Assembly (NCBI GenBank): GCA_039096225.1
Contig: JBBPEB010000021.1
Span: 744,001 to 808,000 of the forward strand
Origin: Blastocystis sp. Blastoise
Lineage: Eukaryota; Sar; Bigyra; Opalinata; Blastocystidae
DNA: 64,000 nucleotides
Direction of reading: 5' to 3'
A program made the translations under genes and the position numbers. Each line of letters opens with the position of its first letter. Positions within the stretch are counted from its first letter, which is position 1. The notes under the pieces are model-generated. The model was not told where the DNA came from. It worked only from the letters and a program-made list of their open reading frames with translations, and searched no databases. Positions 40,556 to 54,718 of the stretch are shown here, piece by piece.

Positions 40556-42308
40556 ATGTCTAGAGATCTTGAAAAAGAAAAAGAAATAGATCCAAACAAA
40601 TATTTAGAAGAAGGAATGGTAACATTTCATGGAACAAACAAGAATATTCACTGCTCTATATCTATTGAAAGATTAGTTATGTATCCAACAAGTTACTTGT
40701 ATAAAACATGGTTGCAAGGTGATGATGCAGGATCAAAAGAATTTTATACTGGATATGATGATAATAATTTAGAATTTGTTATTGATCATATGAAAGGAAA
40801 ACATATTGATATTGATATGAAGTCTAAAGCTCAAATTGAAGAACTTCTACAAACATTTAATAATTTAGATGTAACACCACCTGATTATTTATTAGAAAGA
40901 ATTAAGAAAGAACCATGGAATAATGGATCTAAAGGTATCTATCAATATTTATCTTCATTCCAACAACAATATAATACTTATTTTCCTATTTTGAAGACTT
41001 TAAATGAAACAATAAGTAATATGAATAGTACTATATGTAATTTAGAGAAGGATAATAATTTCTTAAAGAGAGAAATTCAAACACTTCAAGAAGAAAATCA
41101 AAGAATAAAAAAATCATTAGATTCTGTTTCAATAACTACAAAAGAAATGAAATTAGAAACTAAAAAATGTAATGAAGATATTCTAATAATAAAGAAAAGT
41201 AATAATGATATTCAAAAAGAAGTCAATTCTATATCACTATTGAATTCAACAATAAAATCAGAAATGAAAGAATTAAAGAATACTCAAGAAAGCAATTATT
41301 CAGAAATCAAAAATCAATATAATTCTTTTTGTTCAAGTCAAAAGAAAACTCAAACTACATTGGAGTCAATCAAAAAAACTTCTACTATTTCATTATCAGG
41401 TAATAATTCTATTAAATATTTAAATGGTTTTGAAAAAAGTACAATTTTTGATATTAGTAATATATATGTAAATAGTTTAATAAACTGGCTTGGTAAAGAT
41501 AAAAAATGGAAATTATTATTTAGGTATGTTTATTTTATTATTATTATATATATATTGTTTATTATTATAATATTTGTTTATTATTTATTATATAATCTAT
41601 TTTTTTTATAATAAACAGAATATCTATACATTTATTATCTATGTATATAGAGCAAGTGAACATGAATATAAAGCAAGTGAATTCCATAAATATTGTGATA
41701 ATAAAGGAGAAACAGTAACTATAATTAAACATATAGGTCATAATAGAATTATAAATATATTTGGAGGATATACTAATCAAAGTTGGAATAGTAGTAATAG
41801 TATATATATATATATAAATTAATATTTTATTATATTTATTATATTATATTATATTATAATATTATATTATACTATTATATTATATAAAATAATATTGTGA
41901 AATATTAAATTATATCATATTCTATTATATATAATTAATAACTAAAAAACTATATATTATTTTTTTATAGGTGAAAAAGATTCTTCAAATGAATTTTTAT
42001 TTACTTTAAAAAATGAATTTAATCTTCCACCAACAAAATATAAACATACAGGAGATGGTTGTGGAATTGCATGTATATTAAAATTTGGTCCTATTTTTGG
42101 AGGTGGTTTTGATAATAATAAAAATTGGCAATGCTCAGATATAAGTATTTGTGATGATTGTTTTAACCAATCAGAATCATGGGTTGGTGGATTCTCTTAT
42201 AATCATTGTGAAACAGTACAAATGAAGAAATTATTTACAAATACAAATAATTCTTATGATTTAAATCCATTTAAAGTTGATGAATATGAAATTTGGGGTA
42301 GATCTTAA
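40556..42308 (+). CDS. BTB(T1)-coiled-coil-TLDc protein, paralogue C
   Basis: Three exons (40556-41523, 41651-41801, 41971-42308) give about 485 residues. A compact T1/BTB domain lies at residues 20-100 (VTFHGTNKNIHCSISIERL, EFVIDHMKGKHIDIDM), followed by a coiled coil of about 140 residues (CNLEKDNNFLKREIQTLQEE). This replaces the second BTB-like repeat of paralogues A and B. Then TLDc: ASEHEYKASEFHKYCDNKG, NIFGGYTNQSWN, KDSSNEFLFTLKNE, FGPIFGGGF, ending FKVDEYEIWG. This copy has the most complete TLDc motif set in the window, including GGYTNQSW. The intron before the ASEH block is at the same place as in A and B. Confidence 0.85.
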
Positions 42309-42605
42309 TTATTTTTATTTATATTTAAATAAAAATATATTAGTATTATTTTCTCTTTTATTTATATATATCCTTTCATTTTATTATATATTTTTTTATT
42401 AGAATCCTATATGTTTGTTATTGCTCTTGTTTCTTTGATATGAATCATTATGTTTTAGTATTCATTATTATGTTTTTAGTTTTAAATGATTATCAACAAA
42501 ACAATAAAAATAATAATTATAAAAAAATGTTTTATTAGTATAAAAGAAATATTAACATATATATTTAAGAAAAATGAATAAATATATAGAGAATAAGAAT
42601 ATTAT
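42309..42605. other. Convergent intergenic spacer
   Basis: Just under 300 bp between the stops of BTB-TLDc C and the VPS16 fusion gene. AT-rich, no gene. Confidence 0.6.
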
Positions 42606-43043
42606 TTAAAAGAGTAAATCATCGATAGAGTTAGAAACATTATTATTATTTGATGATTTTTTATTTGTTTTAAAAAAAGAACCGAATTTTTGAGCCATTT
42701 GTTTTCCTTTATCTTGTGTAGCTTTTAATTGTTTTGCCATTTTATTCTTTTGTTCATCAAATAATGCTTTTGATTGAGATTGAACAGAATTCATTGAATT
42801 AATTGAATTAATAGAAACAGTTGATGATTTTCGTTTATTTGCATCTTCAAAAGAAAAGAAATCATTTGTATTTGTATGATTTTGAGGAATAGAAGATGTA
42901 TTAGAAATCATAGAAGAAGAAGTAATATTAGTAGTAGAATCATTAAAGAAATCAAATGTATTATTATTATTAGCATTAGTAGTAGTATTATTATTATTCA
43001 TAGACATAGTAGTTGAACCAAAGAAATCATTATTATTCATTAA

Positions 43044-43075
<32 letters not shown>

Positions 43076-43477
43076 TTAAAATATTATTATTATTATTATT
43101 ATTCATTAAATTATTATTATTATTATTATTATTATATAGATCTTGAGGAGAAAAAGAAGGACTCATAATATTATTTGTAGGAACAGGACTATAGGGTACA
43201 TAATTATTATTCATAGAACTATTCATATCAAATGGATTGATAGCACTTGAATATATAGTATTCTTTTCATCAGATATATCAAATGGATTTATAGTATCAT
43301 TTACAGTAGATATATTAGGAGAAGTTATAGTAGATGAAGACATATCAAAGAAAATCGATGTATTATCGTTATTATTTATAGTTTGATTATCAAATAAATT
43401 ATATTCATTGTTGTTATTTGTATTTATATCTATAGTATTATTTATATTAGTTTCATTCATAGAAGGAGGAAGAGGAA

Positions 43478-43510
<33 letters not shown>

Positions 43511-45211
43511 CTATAGAATTACTCATATTAAAGAAATCGGTTGTATCATTTATATTAGTATTAGGTGTAGTATATGTATTATTATTAATTATAGTAGAAT
43601 CTAATATAGGAGTAGAATTCATAGTCATATTCGAAAATATATCATTAGAATCAGAATTCTCTATAGTAGAATCATTTGTCGATAATAGTACTGGATTTTG
43701 AGATTCAAAGGAAGACATTATATTATTATTATTATTATTATTATTATCATTCTTTGTATTCACTATTTTTGTATTATCTTTATTTTTATTAAATAAACTA
43801 GAAAATGTATTCTTATTATTATTTTTATTAATAGAAGTAGGTGTAGTAATAGTATTATTATTATTATATATATCTTCAGATTCATCAGGAACAGGTGAAG
43901 ATGATTTTTTATTTAATTTATTTGTAGCTTCTTTTATATTATTATTCATTTTATTACTTGTTTCTTTTATATTATTACTTATTTTATTTCCAGCTTCTTT
44001 AAAATTATTACCTAATTTATTAAAGAATTTATTTCCAACTGATTTTTTTGATTCTGATTTTATATTTATATCAGTAACTTCATCAGATTTAGGTATTGAT
44101 GATGATGAAGATAATGAAGTATTAAGTGAAGTAGTTGAATCAACTATATTATTATTCATTTCATTTGAATTTAATGTTATATCATTATTTTCATTTATAT
44201 TCATAGATTTTAAAGAATTATTATTTTCAATACTATTCATACTTGTATTACTTTTATTCATTTCTTTTGAATTCTTTTTATTAAAGAAATTCTTAGCATC
44301 ACCAAATGTTTTATTAATATTAATTCCAAGACCTTTCTTTTTCTCTTCATGAGATTTTGTAGATTGTACGGATAACACATCATCCTCTTGTGGATTAGAA
44401 CCATTTGTAACTGCAGTAGAATCCATAGGTACACTAAAAGGATCAAAAGATTGATTTTGGATATTTTTATCTTTTTTACTAAATAAATTCTTTATACCTA
44501 CTGTTGGTATTTTCATATTAAATCCTTTTTTCTTCTCTTCATGGCTTGTTGAAGATGATATAGATAATAAATCATCATTTATAATTGAAATATCTTTATT
44601 ATTATTATCTATATTATTATTATTATCTATATAATAATTATTATTATTCATTGAAGAATCTTCAGAAATAGAAGATGTATTATATTCAGATATAGTAATA
44701 GAAGATGATTCTATATTATTATTATTATTATTATCTATAGATGAATTCTCTATATGTATAGAGCTTTCAGAATTATTATTTATAATTTCATTAATCTCTT
44801 CTTTATTATCATTATTAATGTCTTCATGATATATATTATCATTATTTATATCATTAGAAACAATATCTTTATTATCATCATCAAAAACATTTAATAAGAA
44901 ATTATTATTATTATCACTATTATTATTATTATCCTTATTATTTTCATCAATAAATAAATTATCCTTAAGATTCTTATTATCTATTTCATTATCAGCATAT
45001 TCAGTATCCATATCATTAAATAAATCTAATTGATGCTTAGGAGATGTTATAGGCGTATCTATTGGAGTTACTAATGGAGTTACTTCTGGAATAGTATCTA
45101 ATAATGTATCTGGAATAACTTCAGGTATCTTTTCAGTTATAATAGTAGGAATAGAAGATATATTTTCATACATATCTTTAGTATCTATTATAAATTGATT
45201 ATCACTATTCG

Positions 45212-45280
<69 letters not shown>

Positions 45281-48200
45281 CATTAGAAGTGTCTACAAAT
45301 GATGGAACTGTTTCTATATTTATATTAAATATATCATTTTTATCTTCTTCTTTCTTAATTTCTTTATCACTATTCATAGAATCATATATTAATGGTGAAT
45401 CAACTATATTAATTTTTTCTTTCTTTTGTTTTTCTATTTCATTAGATATAAATATAGGTGAATCAGATGGCATTGATTCTAAAAATGGATTATCATCTGT
45501 AAATATTGATGATTCACTAGATTTATTATTATTATTTGTATTATTATTATTATTATTATTATTCATATTATTATTATCATTATTAATATCCATAATAATA
45601 TTATTATCATTATTATTCATATTATCATTATTATTCATCATATTATCATTATTAATATCCATAATAATATTATCATTATCATTCTTAATATCAGATGTAT
45701 TATTAAGGAAATCAGTGGTTTCTACATATATATTCGATTCATTCTCTTTTGGTATATCATCAAGAGTTTCTTTATATTTATCTTCCTGAATTGTATTTAT
45801 AACAATATCATTAGATATTATACTATTATCAGATTGATTATTGGATGGATTTTCATTAGCTATATTATTATTATTATTATTATTATTCATATTTGATTTC
45901 TTAGTTTCTTTCTTACTAAATAAATTTTTAACATTATTAAATGTTTTATTCATATTTTCTTTTATATCTTCTTTATTTATATCAGAAAGAGGGGTCAAAT
46001 TCTTTTTCTCTTTATTAAATAAATTCTTCATTCCATCCATAGCTTTATTCATATTATTCTTTATATTACTATTATTATTATTATTATTATCTTTCTTATC
46101 ATCTGTAGCTATAAACATGTCTTCTAATATATTTTCATCTTTATTCACAGGAATATTTTCTTTTATAGATTTTTCTTTTGATATTATATCAATTTGATTT
46201 ATAGATGTATTTTCTTCTTTATTATTCTTTGTAATAGAATTAATTCCTTTCTTAAAGAAATTTAATGCACCTTTTCCAATTTCTTTAAATTCTTTAATAT
46301 CTTTCTTTTGTTTTATTTCTTCTTTTTTATTTTCTTCTTCTTCTAATATATCACCTATATTCAAATGAAGTGATTCATTTGAATTTTCATCTTTTTCTAT
46401 ATCGGTATTTATTAACATTTTCTCTTGATTTATAGAATTATTATCATTATTATCAATAATATTATTATTATCAATAATATTATTATTATCAATAATATTA
46501 TTATTATTACTATTATTATCATTATTATCAAATAATAAAGAATCTGAGTTTGTTGGAATTAAATTAAAATCATTATTATCTATAGTATTCTCTATTATAT
46601 TTGTAGATATAGGTGATTTTAAAGAATCATTATCAAAAAATGATTGATCTGTTATTAATGAATTAGAAATAATCTTATCATTCTCCATAATATTATTATT
46701 CTCTATAATATTATTATTCTCCATAATATTATTATTCTCCATAATATTATTATTCTCCATAATATTATTATTCTCTATAATATTATCATCAGAAACAAGA
46801 GTAGTAGATTGAGTTGTTACTGGCGTTTCTTCATAAAATAATGAATCTAATGAATTATCATAAGAAACAGGGATAGCAGTAGCAGCAGTAGAAGTAATTA
46901 TAGAATTAGTATCAGTAGCTATATTATATTCATTTTTATTATTTTCTATTTGATTATTAAGTGTATCCTTATTACTTATATTTGTAGAAGAAATAGATAT
47001 AGGTACTTCTTTTTCTCTTTCTTCTTTGGGTGTATCAAACATAGAAGATAATGTTGTAGTTTCAATAGAACTATTATCAACAGAAATAGGATTCTCTATT
47101 GATATATTTTCTAATGAATTATTTTTTATATCATTATCAATAATTGTTTGACTATCAATGTTAGTAATATTACTAGTATTATTATCATTATTTATATTAT
47201 TATCTATATTATTATTATCATTATTATCATTATTAATACTATCAATGATATTTACAGATGTATTTTTAGTGTTTTCAATAGAATTATTTATATCTGATAA
47301 ATCTATAGGAATAGTAGTACTTTCAGTAGTTACATTAGTTACATCAGTAGTATTAGGAATATTACTCATATCTGTAGATATATCATTAGGAATAGGACTA
47401 GGAATACTAGTAAAACCAAAAGGATCTTCAATTACTTCTGATAATAATGATGATTTTCTTGATATACTCTTAGATTCAATAGGAACAGTAGATATATCAT
47501 TTATATTGGATATATCTTTTTCTAGAATTAATGAAGATTCTATTGTTTTTTCTGAATCATTAGTATTCTCACTTAAAGTATTTGAAATAGTATCTATATT
47601 ATTATTAATAAATAGACAAGACTCATTGTTATCTATACTAAATGGATCTAAAATTGGCTGATTAGAAGAAGATATAGGTATATCTGAAGATATATTAATA
47701 GTAGTAGGATCTTTGATAGTATTCTCAGTTGTAATAATAATATTATTATTATTATTATTAGATTCACTGCTATTAGATAGAATATCATTATTCTCACTAT
47801 TCGATATAGTTTCATTATTATTTTTGATGTCTTCACTATCTATAAAATTATTTGAAGAAGTTATTTCATCTTTATCATATTCCATAATATCAACTTCTTT
47901 ATTATTCTTATCATTCTCTTCATCAAATCTTATAGTATTGTTTATTGAAGACTCAACATTATCAGATAGTATAGTATTATTTATATCGTTATTTATATCT
48001 ATATTAACAGCATCAACTTTTGATACAATATCAGTATTATTATTAGTATCATTATCATTATTAAATGGATTTAATACTATATCTTTAGAATCATTGGATG
48101 ATTGAATATCAGATGAACCAATAGTATTATCATTAGTAGAAGTATTATTAGTAGTATCATCAGTAATAACATTTGAATTATTAATTATATTATTAGTATC

Positions 48201-50572
48201 ATTAATAATGTTATTATTATCATCAATAATATTATTAGTATCATTAATAATATGATTATTATGAATATTATTTTCTGTTGTCAGATTTTGAACTGGTTCA
48301 TCAAATGGATTTAATGATAGAGGAATAGAAACATCAGGAACGTTATCTATACTTATAGTATCAACTTTATTGTTATCATTATTTACAGTATCAATTATAC
48401 TCTTATCAATTATATTATGATCAATTATATTATTATTCATACTATTTATCTCTTTATCAACATTATTAGTTTCATTATTATTGATACTGTTATCACTAGA
48501 TATAATAGTATCAGATATTGTATCATTAACGATAGCATTATTATCTATATATATAGTATCGAGACTATTTTGATTATTCTCATTAATAGATTTTATTTCT
48601 TGAGAAACAGGAGTATCAATAACTACAGGATTATCAACAGGAGTAATTTCATTAACTATACTATTATTTATAGTAGTAGTAGTATCACTATTATTATTAT
48701 ACTCTATAGGTGTATTTATATCAGAAGAAACAGGAGTCATATCAGGCTCAGAAATAGGTGTTAACGATAAATTATTATTATTATTATCTTTTTTACTCTT
48801 TTTATTAAATAAATTTTTAAATCCTTTTGTTTTTGTTGAAGTATTTTTTAACAGTTCTTTAGCTTTATTACCAAATATAGATATAGATTTCTTTGCATTC
48901 TGAACAAGATCTTCTTTTGAATGGTCTATTTTTGAATCATTTGAAATTGAAGATGAAATAGAAGATGATGAAATTGTAGAATGAACAGAAATACTATCAT
49001 TTGAATATCTTTCATTAGTATCTTGTTGAATAGGAATAGAAGTAGATATAGAATCATCAAAAGGATTTTTTGATTCTATTGTAATATCATTATTATTAGT
49101 ATTAGTATTATCTATATTTTGAGATTGAATTAAAGATAATGTTTCATTAGTTATTGGTTTAATTATAGATTCAATTATATCATTATTCATATTATTATTA
49201 TTTATAATATTATCCACAAATTCTTTCTTAGATGAATCCTCTAATAATTTATGATTCTCTTCTTTTCCTTGTATTTCGCTTGAAGAATCAATAACAATAT
49301 TTGTATTATTATTCTCCTCAAATAAATTCTTTATATTTATTTCTTTTTCTTTTTCTTTTTCTTTTTCTTCTTCTTTCTCTTCAACATTCATAACATCAAA
49401 TGGATTTGTAGTCGTAATATCTTGATTATTAATATTATCATTATTATTGTTATTATTATCTTTTATTTCATCATTTTGTTCTTCCACAATATCAAATGGA
49501 TTCTTATTATTACTATTTAGCTCTTTTTTATCTTCTTTTTCTTCTTCTACCATATCAAATGGATTCTTATTATTATCTTTTTCATCTTCTTCTTCTACAA
49601 TATCAAATGGATTCTTATTATTACTACTATTATCTTCTTTATCATCTTCTATCTTCTTTTTTTCTTCTTCGTTAATGTCATTTATAGCTTTGTCTTCTTC
49701 TTTAATAATATTTGTATTAGTTAATATTAAACAATCATCTTTATTACTACTATTACTATCAGGACGAGGAGAAGTACAAGGACTTACAACTGGACTTACA
49801 ACTGGACTATTCATAGGAGATATTACATCCTTATTATTATTATTATTTGCCTTTTTAGATTTTGTTTTATCTGATTTCTTTAATAAACCACTAAAAAAAT
49901 TACTTTTCTTTTTATTATTATTATTTGAATCATTATCTATAGGTGAAAGAGGAATAGGAGAAGTAGTAGTAGTATTATTATCCATATATATAGTTGGAGG
50001 TGCATTTAATAATAATTCTAATTCTTTTTGTTCACGTTCAATTCTTTCTTTTTCTATTAATTCTTTTTGTTTTAATTCTTTATATTGTTTAAATAAATCT
50101 TTATATCCTTTTTTTAAATATATAGGATGATATAATGGATTATATATATAACTATCTTCTCTTTCTAAACCACATTGAGTTATATACTTATGTAAATCTA
50201 ACTATATATATTATATATTATATTACTTATTATTATATTATTATATTATTACATTATGTATTATATATAATATACTCTTAATTGTTCATAACGTTGAGAT
50301 TTCTTCTTTTTCTCTTCTCCCGCGGGTTCTTCATCTAATTCATCCATTAAACGCCATATATTATCTTGTAATATATATAAACTACCATAATCATTTATAT
50401 CTATACTATATTGAACAGCTTTCTCATATTCACCAATAAGTACACAATAATATAAAGCTAATGGTTTATTTTTATCCATATTAATATTCTTCAAATAATA
50501 TAATAATTCTTCATCATTATTTCGTATATAACAAGCATGTAAAAATAACTATAAATAAATAATATTTTAAAC

Positions 50573-50630
<58 letters not shown>

Positions 50631-51491
50631 TTCAATTGGCATGTTATTACCCTGTGTTTGATATATTTTACGCATAGCAGGCCAATTACCGATTTTCCCG
50701 TGGGAATTCACAAATATTTGTTGATAACGTTGATCTGTTATACCATATAAATTCTTAATTTTATATATATATATATATATAGTTATCATTATAAAAATAG
50801 AGTAATAAATAATATATATATTTATATATATATATACTTTATAGCTACTTCATCAGAACTACTATGTTGTCTTGTTAAACAACTATATATACAGCTATAT
50901 ACAGGTAAATGAACCAAAGATTGACTGAAATAATCCTGAATTTGGATTAATTTGGATTCATTTATAATCATCTATAAAAATTTATAAAGATATATATATT
51001 ATTACAGTAATATGTATAATATATGTTAATATGAAAAATAATAAATAATAATACATATAAATATATATATACTTCTTTTTCAAATATATATTCAGAATCT
51101 TTTGTTTCACGATCAGCTTTTTGTAATACATTTAACTATATATATATAATAATAATAATAATAAATATATATATATACTTGATCTTCAATATTATTTCTA
51201 TCTTCAACATGAATATATTGTTTTATATAATTATATATTAATGGTTTTTGAATAGCTATAGATATAATAATAATAATTATTATATATATATATATATACA
51301 ATGGAACATATAATAATCTTCAACAACTCCTGGATTCACATCATTATATATATTAATAAATACATTTTCAGCTTCAGGATAATTATATATATAAGTAAAC
51401 CATTGATCTCCATCCATTCTTTATATATATATATATATATTCTTTATTTAATCTTATATATATATATATATATATATATTCTTTATTTAAT

Positions 51492-51536
<45 letters not shown>

Positions 51537-54500
51537 TTAGTATAATCAATAACCATATATATATAATCACTAATACAACTTTCAATTGCTTTCTCCATTG
51601 CTTTAAATATTTCTCCAATCTTTAAGAATCCTAAAATAGCAGTAAAAACATCTTTTTCATGTTCAATTAATTGTGTAGCTATATCTGGTTTCTCTTTATA
51701 TATAAATAATGCTAATGAAGTTAAAGGTATATTTAAATGTATAAGAGAAGGTAATAAGGATGTTGTTATTGACTCATTCTCTCCTAATGATGATATCTAT
51801 ATATATATATAATTATACTTTATTATGAATTGTTAATATATATATAATTTTAGTTAATTATTATATTTATAATTATATATTTTAATATATAATACATTAT
51901 AATTTTATTATATATTTTCTGTTTAATAATATATTTAATTATAAATATACTTTCTTTTTCGCCCAATCAGTAATAATAATAGACATTAATTTTTCACCAT
52001 TTTCAACAGATTTCAGTTTAAGTTGTAATATAGTATAAGCACATATATGCTGGTCAATATAGATAAGTCTACTTAATAGAGAAGGAAGAGTAAGAGACTG
52101 AAATAATGGATATGTTAAAGGAAAACCAATCTATATATTATTATATGTTCATTATATTATTATTATATGTTTATTATTATTATTATTATATGTTCATTAT
52201 ATTATTATATTTATTATTATTAATAATAATATTATTATATTTATTATTATTATTATTAAATGTATATTTTTATTATTATATACTTGTTTAAGAGTAAATA
52301 ATATTCTTATATCAATACATATTTCTCGAACACGATCTGCTATTTCATGTCTATATATATATATAATATATATATAATATATATATATATAATATATATA
52401 TACCTTGTTTTATAATCACGTATAAATCGAAGTCCAAAAGATACCTATATATATTTATAATAATGATAATAATAATATATACCGCATTTAAAAGATATTT
52501 TCTTTGTTTCATATCAATACACCATAAACTTAACTATATATATATAAATATATAAAGCAAAATTGATTAAATATATATATATATATATATATATACATCT
52601 AATAATTGATTTAATCCTTCCTTAAGGCCTTCCGTGGGAATATCTTCAATTCGGCCTAAAAATCGTTTTTTATCATGTAAATATTGTTCATATAATTGAA
52701 TAATTATTTTTGGCATATTTGAAATAGTTACTGGTATTTTTAAATGAATATCACTTTTTGGTACACTTTTATTTTTACGTATATATATACTTTCATTTGG
52801 AAATATTAATTTTAATCCATCTGTTTCCTATATATATAGTGTTACATATATATATATATATATATACTTGAGATAGAATACAAGGTAAATCAAAATCAAG
52901 TGTATCATAACTACCATATACACCTATCTATATATATATATATTTATAAATATATATTTAATAATTATAATAAACATAAATATATAATAATACATATATA
53001 CAATAAGTAATCCATAAGTATTTTCTTCTTCTCTCCATAGTGGATTCTTCATATATATACCAATACATTCATCATCAACCCAACCCATATCTAAAATCTC
53101 TTCATTCCCGTGGAAATCTATTTTTATTTTAGTTAATGTATATTTAAAATTTGGATCTGATATAGTTAAATAAGAAGATGATAATAAAGCAATTAATGCA
53201 CCATAAGGATGTAACCGCGAATATTTTGGTATTTCTATTGGAATCATATTACCTTCATCATCAAATTCAGGTGACTATATATATATTAATAGTTAGATAA
53301 GGAATAATAAATAGAATAAATAGAATAAATAGAATAAATAGAATAAATAGAATAAATATTTATAAATAGAATAAATAGAATAAATAGAATAAATAGAATA
53401 AATAAAATAAATAAAATAAATAAAATAAATAGAATAAATAGAATAAATAAAATAAATAAAATAAATAGAATAAATAAAATAAATAAAATAAATAGAATAA
53501 ATAGAATAAATAGAATAAATAGAATAAATAGAATAAATAGAATAAATAGAATAAATAAAATAAATAAAATAAATAGAATAAATAGAATAAATAGAATAAA
53601 TAGAATAAATAGAATAAATAGAATAAATAGAATAAATAGAATAAATAGAATAAATAGAATAATTATAATAAATAGAATAAATATTTATAAATAGAATAAA
53701 TAGAATAAATAAAATAAATAGAATAAATAGAATAAATAGAATAAATAGAATAATTATAATAAATAGAATAAATAGAATAAATAGAATAAATAGAATAAAT
53801 AAAATAAATAGAATAATTATAATAAATAGAATAAATAGAATAAATAGAATAAATAAAATAAATAGAATAAATAAAATAATTATAATAAATAGAATAAATA
53901 AAATAAATAGAATAAATAGAATAAATAGAATAAATAGAATAAATAAAATAAATAAAATAAATAGAAAAAATAGAAAAAATTATAATAAACACCTATATAT
54001 ACCATAAAATATTGCATTCCCATGTTAGATTCATTTAATATAAACATAGATCCGGCCATCATACCATTTCCTGGTACTAAGATACCTTGTACGGATAACG
54101 AAGAATTACAAAATGCAGGTAAAGCATCCAATAAAGATAATGATGAATTCCTATATATATATAAATATATATCTAACAATACATTAACAATAACCACTTA
54201 ATTTCAATTGAAATATATATAAATATATAAAATAATTATATATACTGTTCACTAATAGGAATTGCAGGTGCAGTTCGAGGTGGATATACATTAATTTCTT
54301 TAATAATTTTTAATTGATAATTACTTGTGAGCATAACTAATGATGAATCAAGTATTTTAGCAGATAAAATCGTAATTTCATTGTCAACGTCTTCTTCAGA
54401 AAGAATTTCATACATTTGACTAGCAGTACCATCAATTGAATAAGTAAGACCTCTACCATTAGATAATATAATATTCAATACAACATTTCTTGTCCATCCC

Positions 54501-54718
54501 ATAGCCACAATATCATAATCATCAGGAAAGTAATCTTTTAAAATCAATTTACCAGTTGCAAAATATATAGCAAATGTTCTATCTGAATTATTCTTCTTAG
54601 GTGCAATCGCAATAGGTCCAGCAAAATTAGAAGCTGCAACATAACAATTGTCAAAAGATGAAACAGACCATTCCATCTTACATAACAATGACTTATCCCA
54701 TGGTTCCATTTCTAGCAA
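42606..54718 (-). CDS. VPS16: VPS16 (HOPS/CORVET core subunit) fused to a giant NPF-rich disordered tail
   Basis: The N-terminal part is VPS16, the class C Vps subunit of the endolysosomal tethers CORVET and HOPS. Seen: WSVSSFDNCYVAASNFAGPI (residues 15-35), YDIVAMGWTRN, and IGIYMKNPLW from the propeller; later helical-solenoid exons such as EKDVFTAILGFLKIGEIFKA and GKIGNWPAMRKIYQ. The last VPS16-like exon ends KKKKSQRYEQLR, splices in phase 0 to LDLHKYITQCGLERED, and that exon runs without a stop through a charged helix (KELIEKERIEREQKELELLL) into a frame that stays open to the stop at 42606. The tail is about 2,530 residues of Asn, Ser, Asp, Ile and Thr with ten NPF, three DPF and about a dozen basic helix motifs. 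Total is about 3,400 residues against about 840 for human VPS16. A hidden second promoter cannot be excluded. Confidence 0.8.
45210..45283 (-). repeat. Coding (AAT)n tract, poly-Asn
   Basis: More than 20 consecutive Asn codons, all AAT, in the VPS16 tail. Pure codon use points to replication slippage. Confidence 0.9.
46675..46796 (-). repeat. 18-bp coding repeat (NNIMEN/NNIIEN)
   Basis: Six to seven tandem 18-bp units encode ENNNIM with M/I alternation in the VPS16 tail; near-identical at the DNA level, so recently amplified. Confidence 0.88.
50580..50628. repeat. (TA)n microsatellite in VPS16 intron
   Basis: About 24 TA units ending at the donor side of a minus-strand intron. Confidence 0.88.
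53290..53985. repeat. 9-bp minisatellite (AATAAATAG)n filling a VPS16 intron
   Basis: About 75 copies of AATAAATAG with variants AATAAATAA and AATTATAAT form higher-order blocks. It lies within the 728-bp intron 53275-54002 of VPS16, by far the longest intron of the gene. The apparent SIYSIYFIY protein is an artefact. Confidence 0.92.

Noticed and set aside
43408-50130. Several plus-strand hydrophobic frames of 97-227 codons
   Set aside because: Shadows of the Asn/Asp/Glu-rich VPS16 tail on the other strand, giving Ile/Leu/Ser-rich antisense.
50300-53120. Recurrent CCCGCGGG/CCCGTGGG-like motifs as regulatory signals
   Set aside because: They fall inside exons at Gly/Pro/Phe codons and are few; no consistent position or spacing.
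53663-53992. Open frame of SIYSIYFIY repeats
   Set aside because: A 9-bp minisatellite inside a VPS16 intron; the unit length keeps any frame open.
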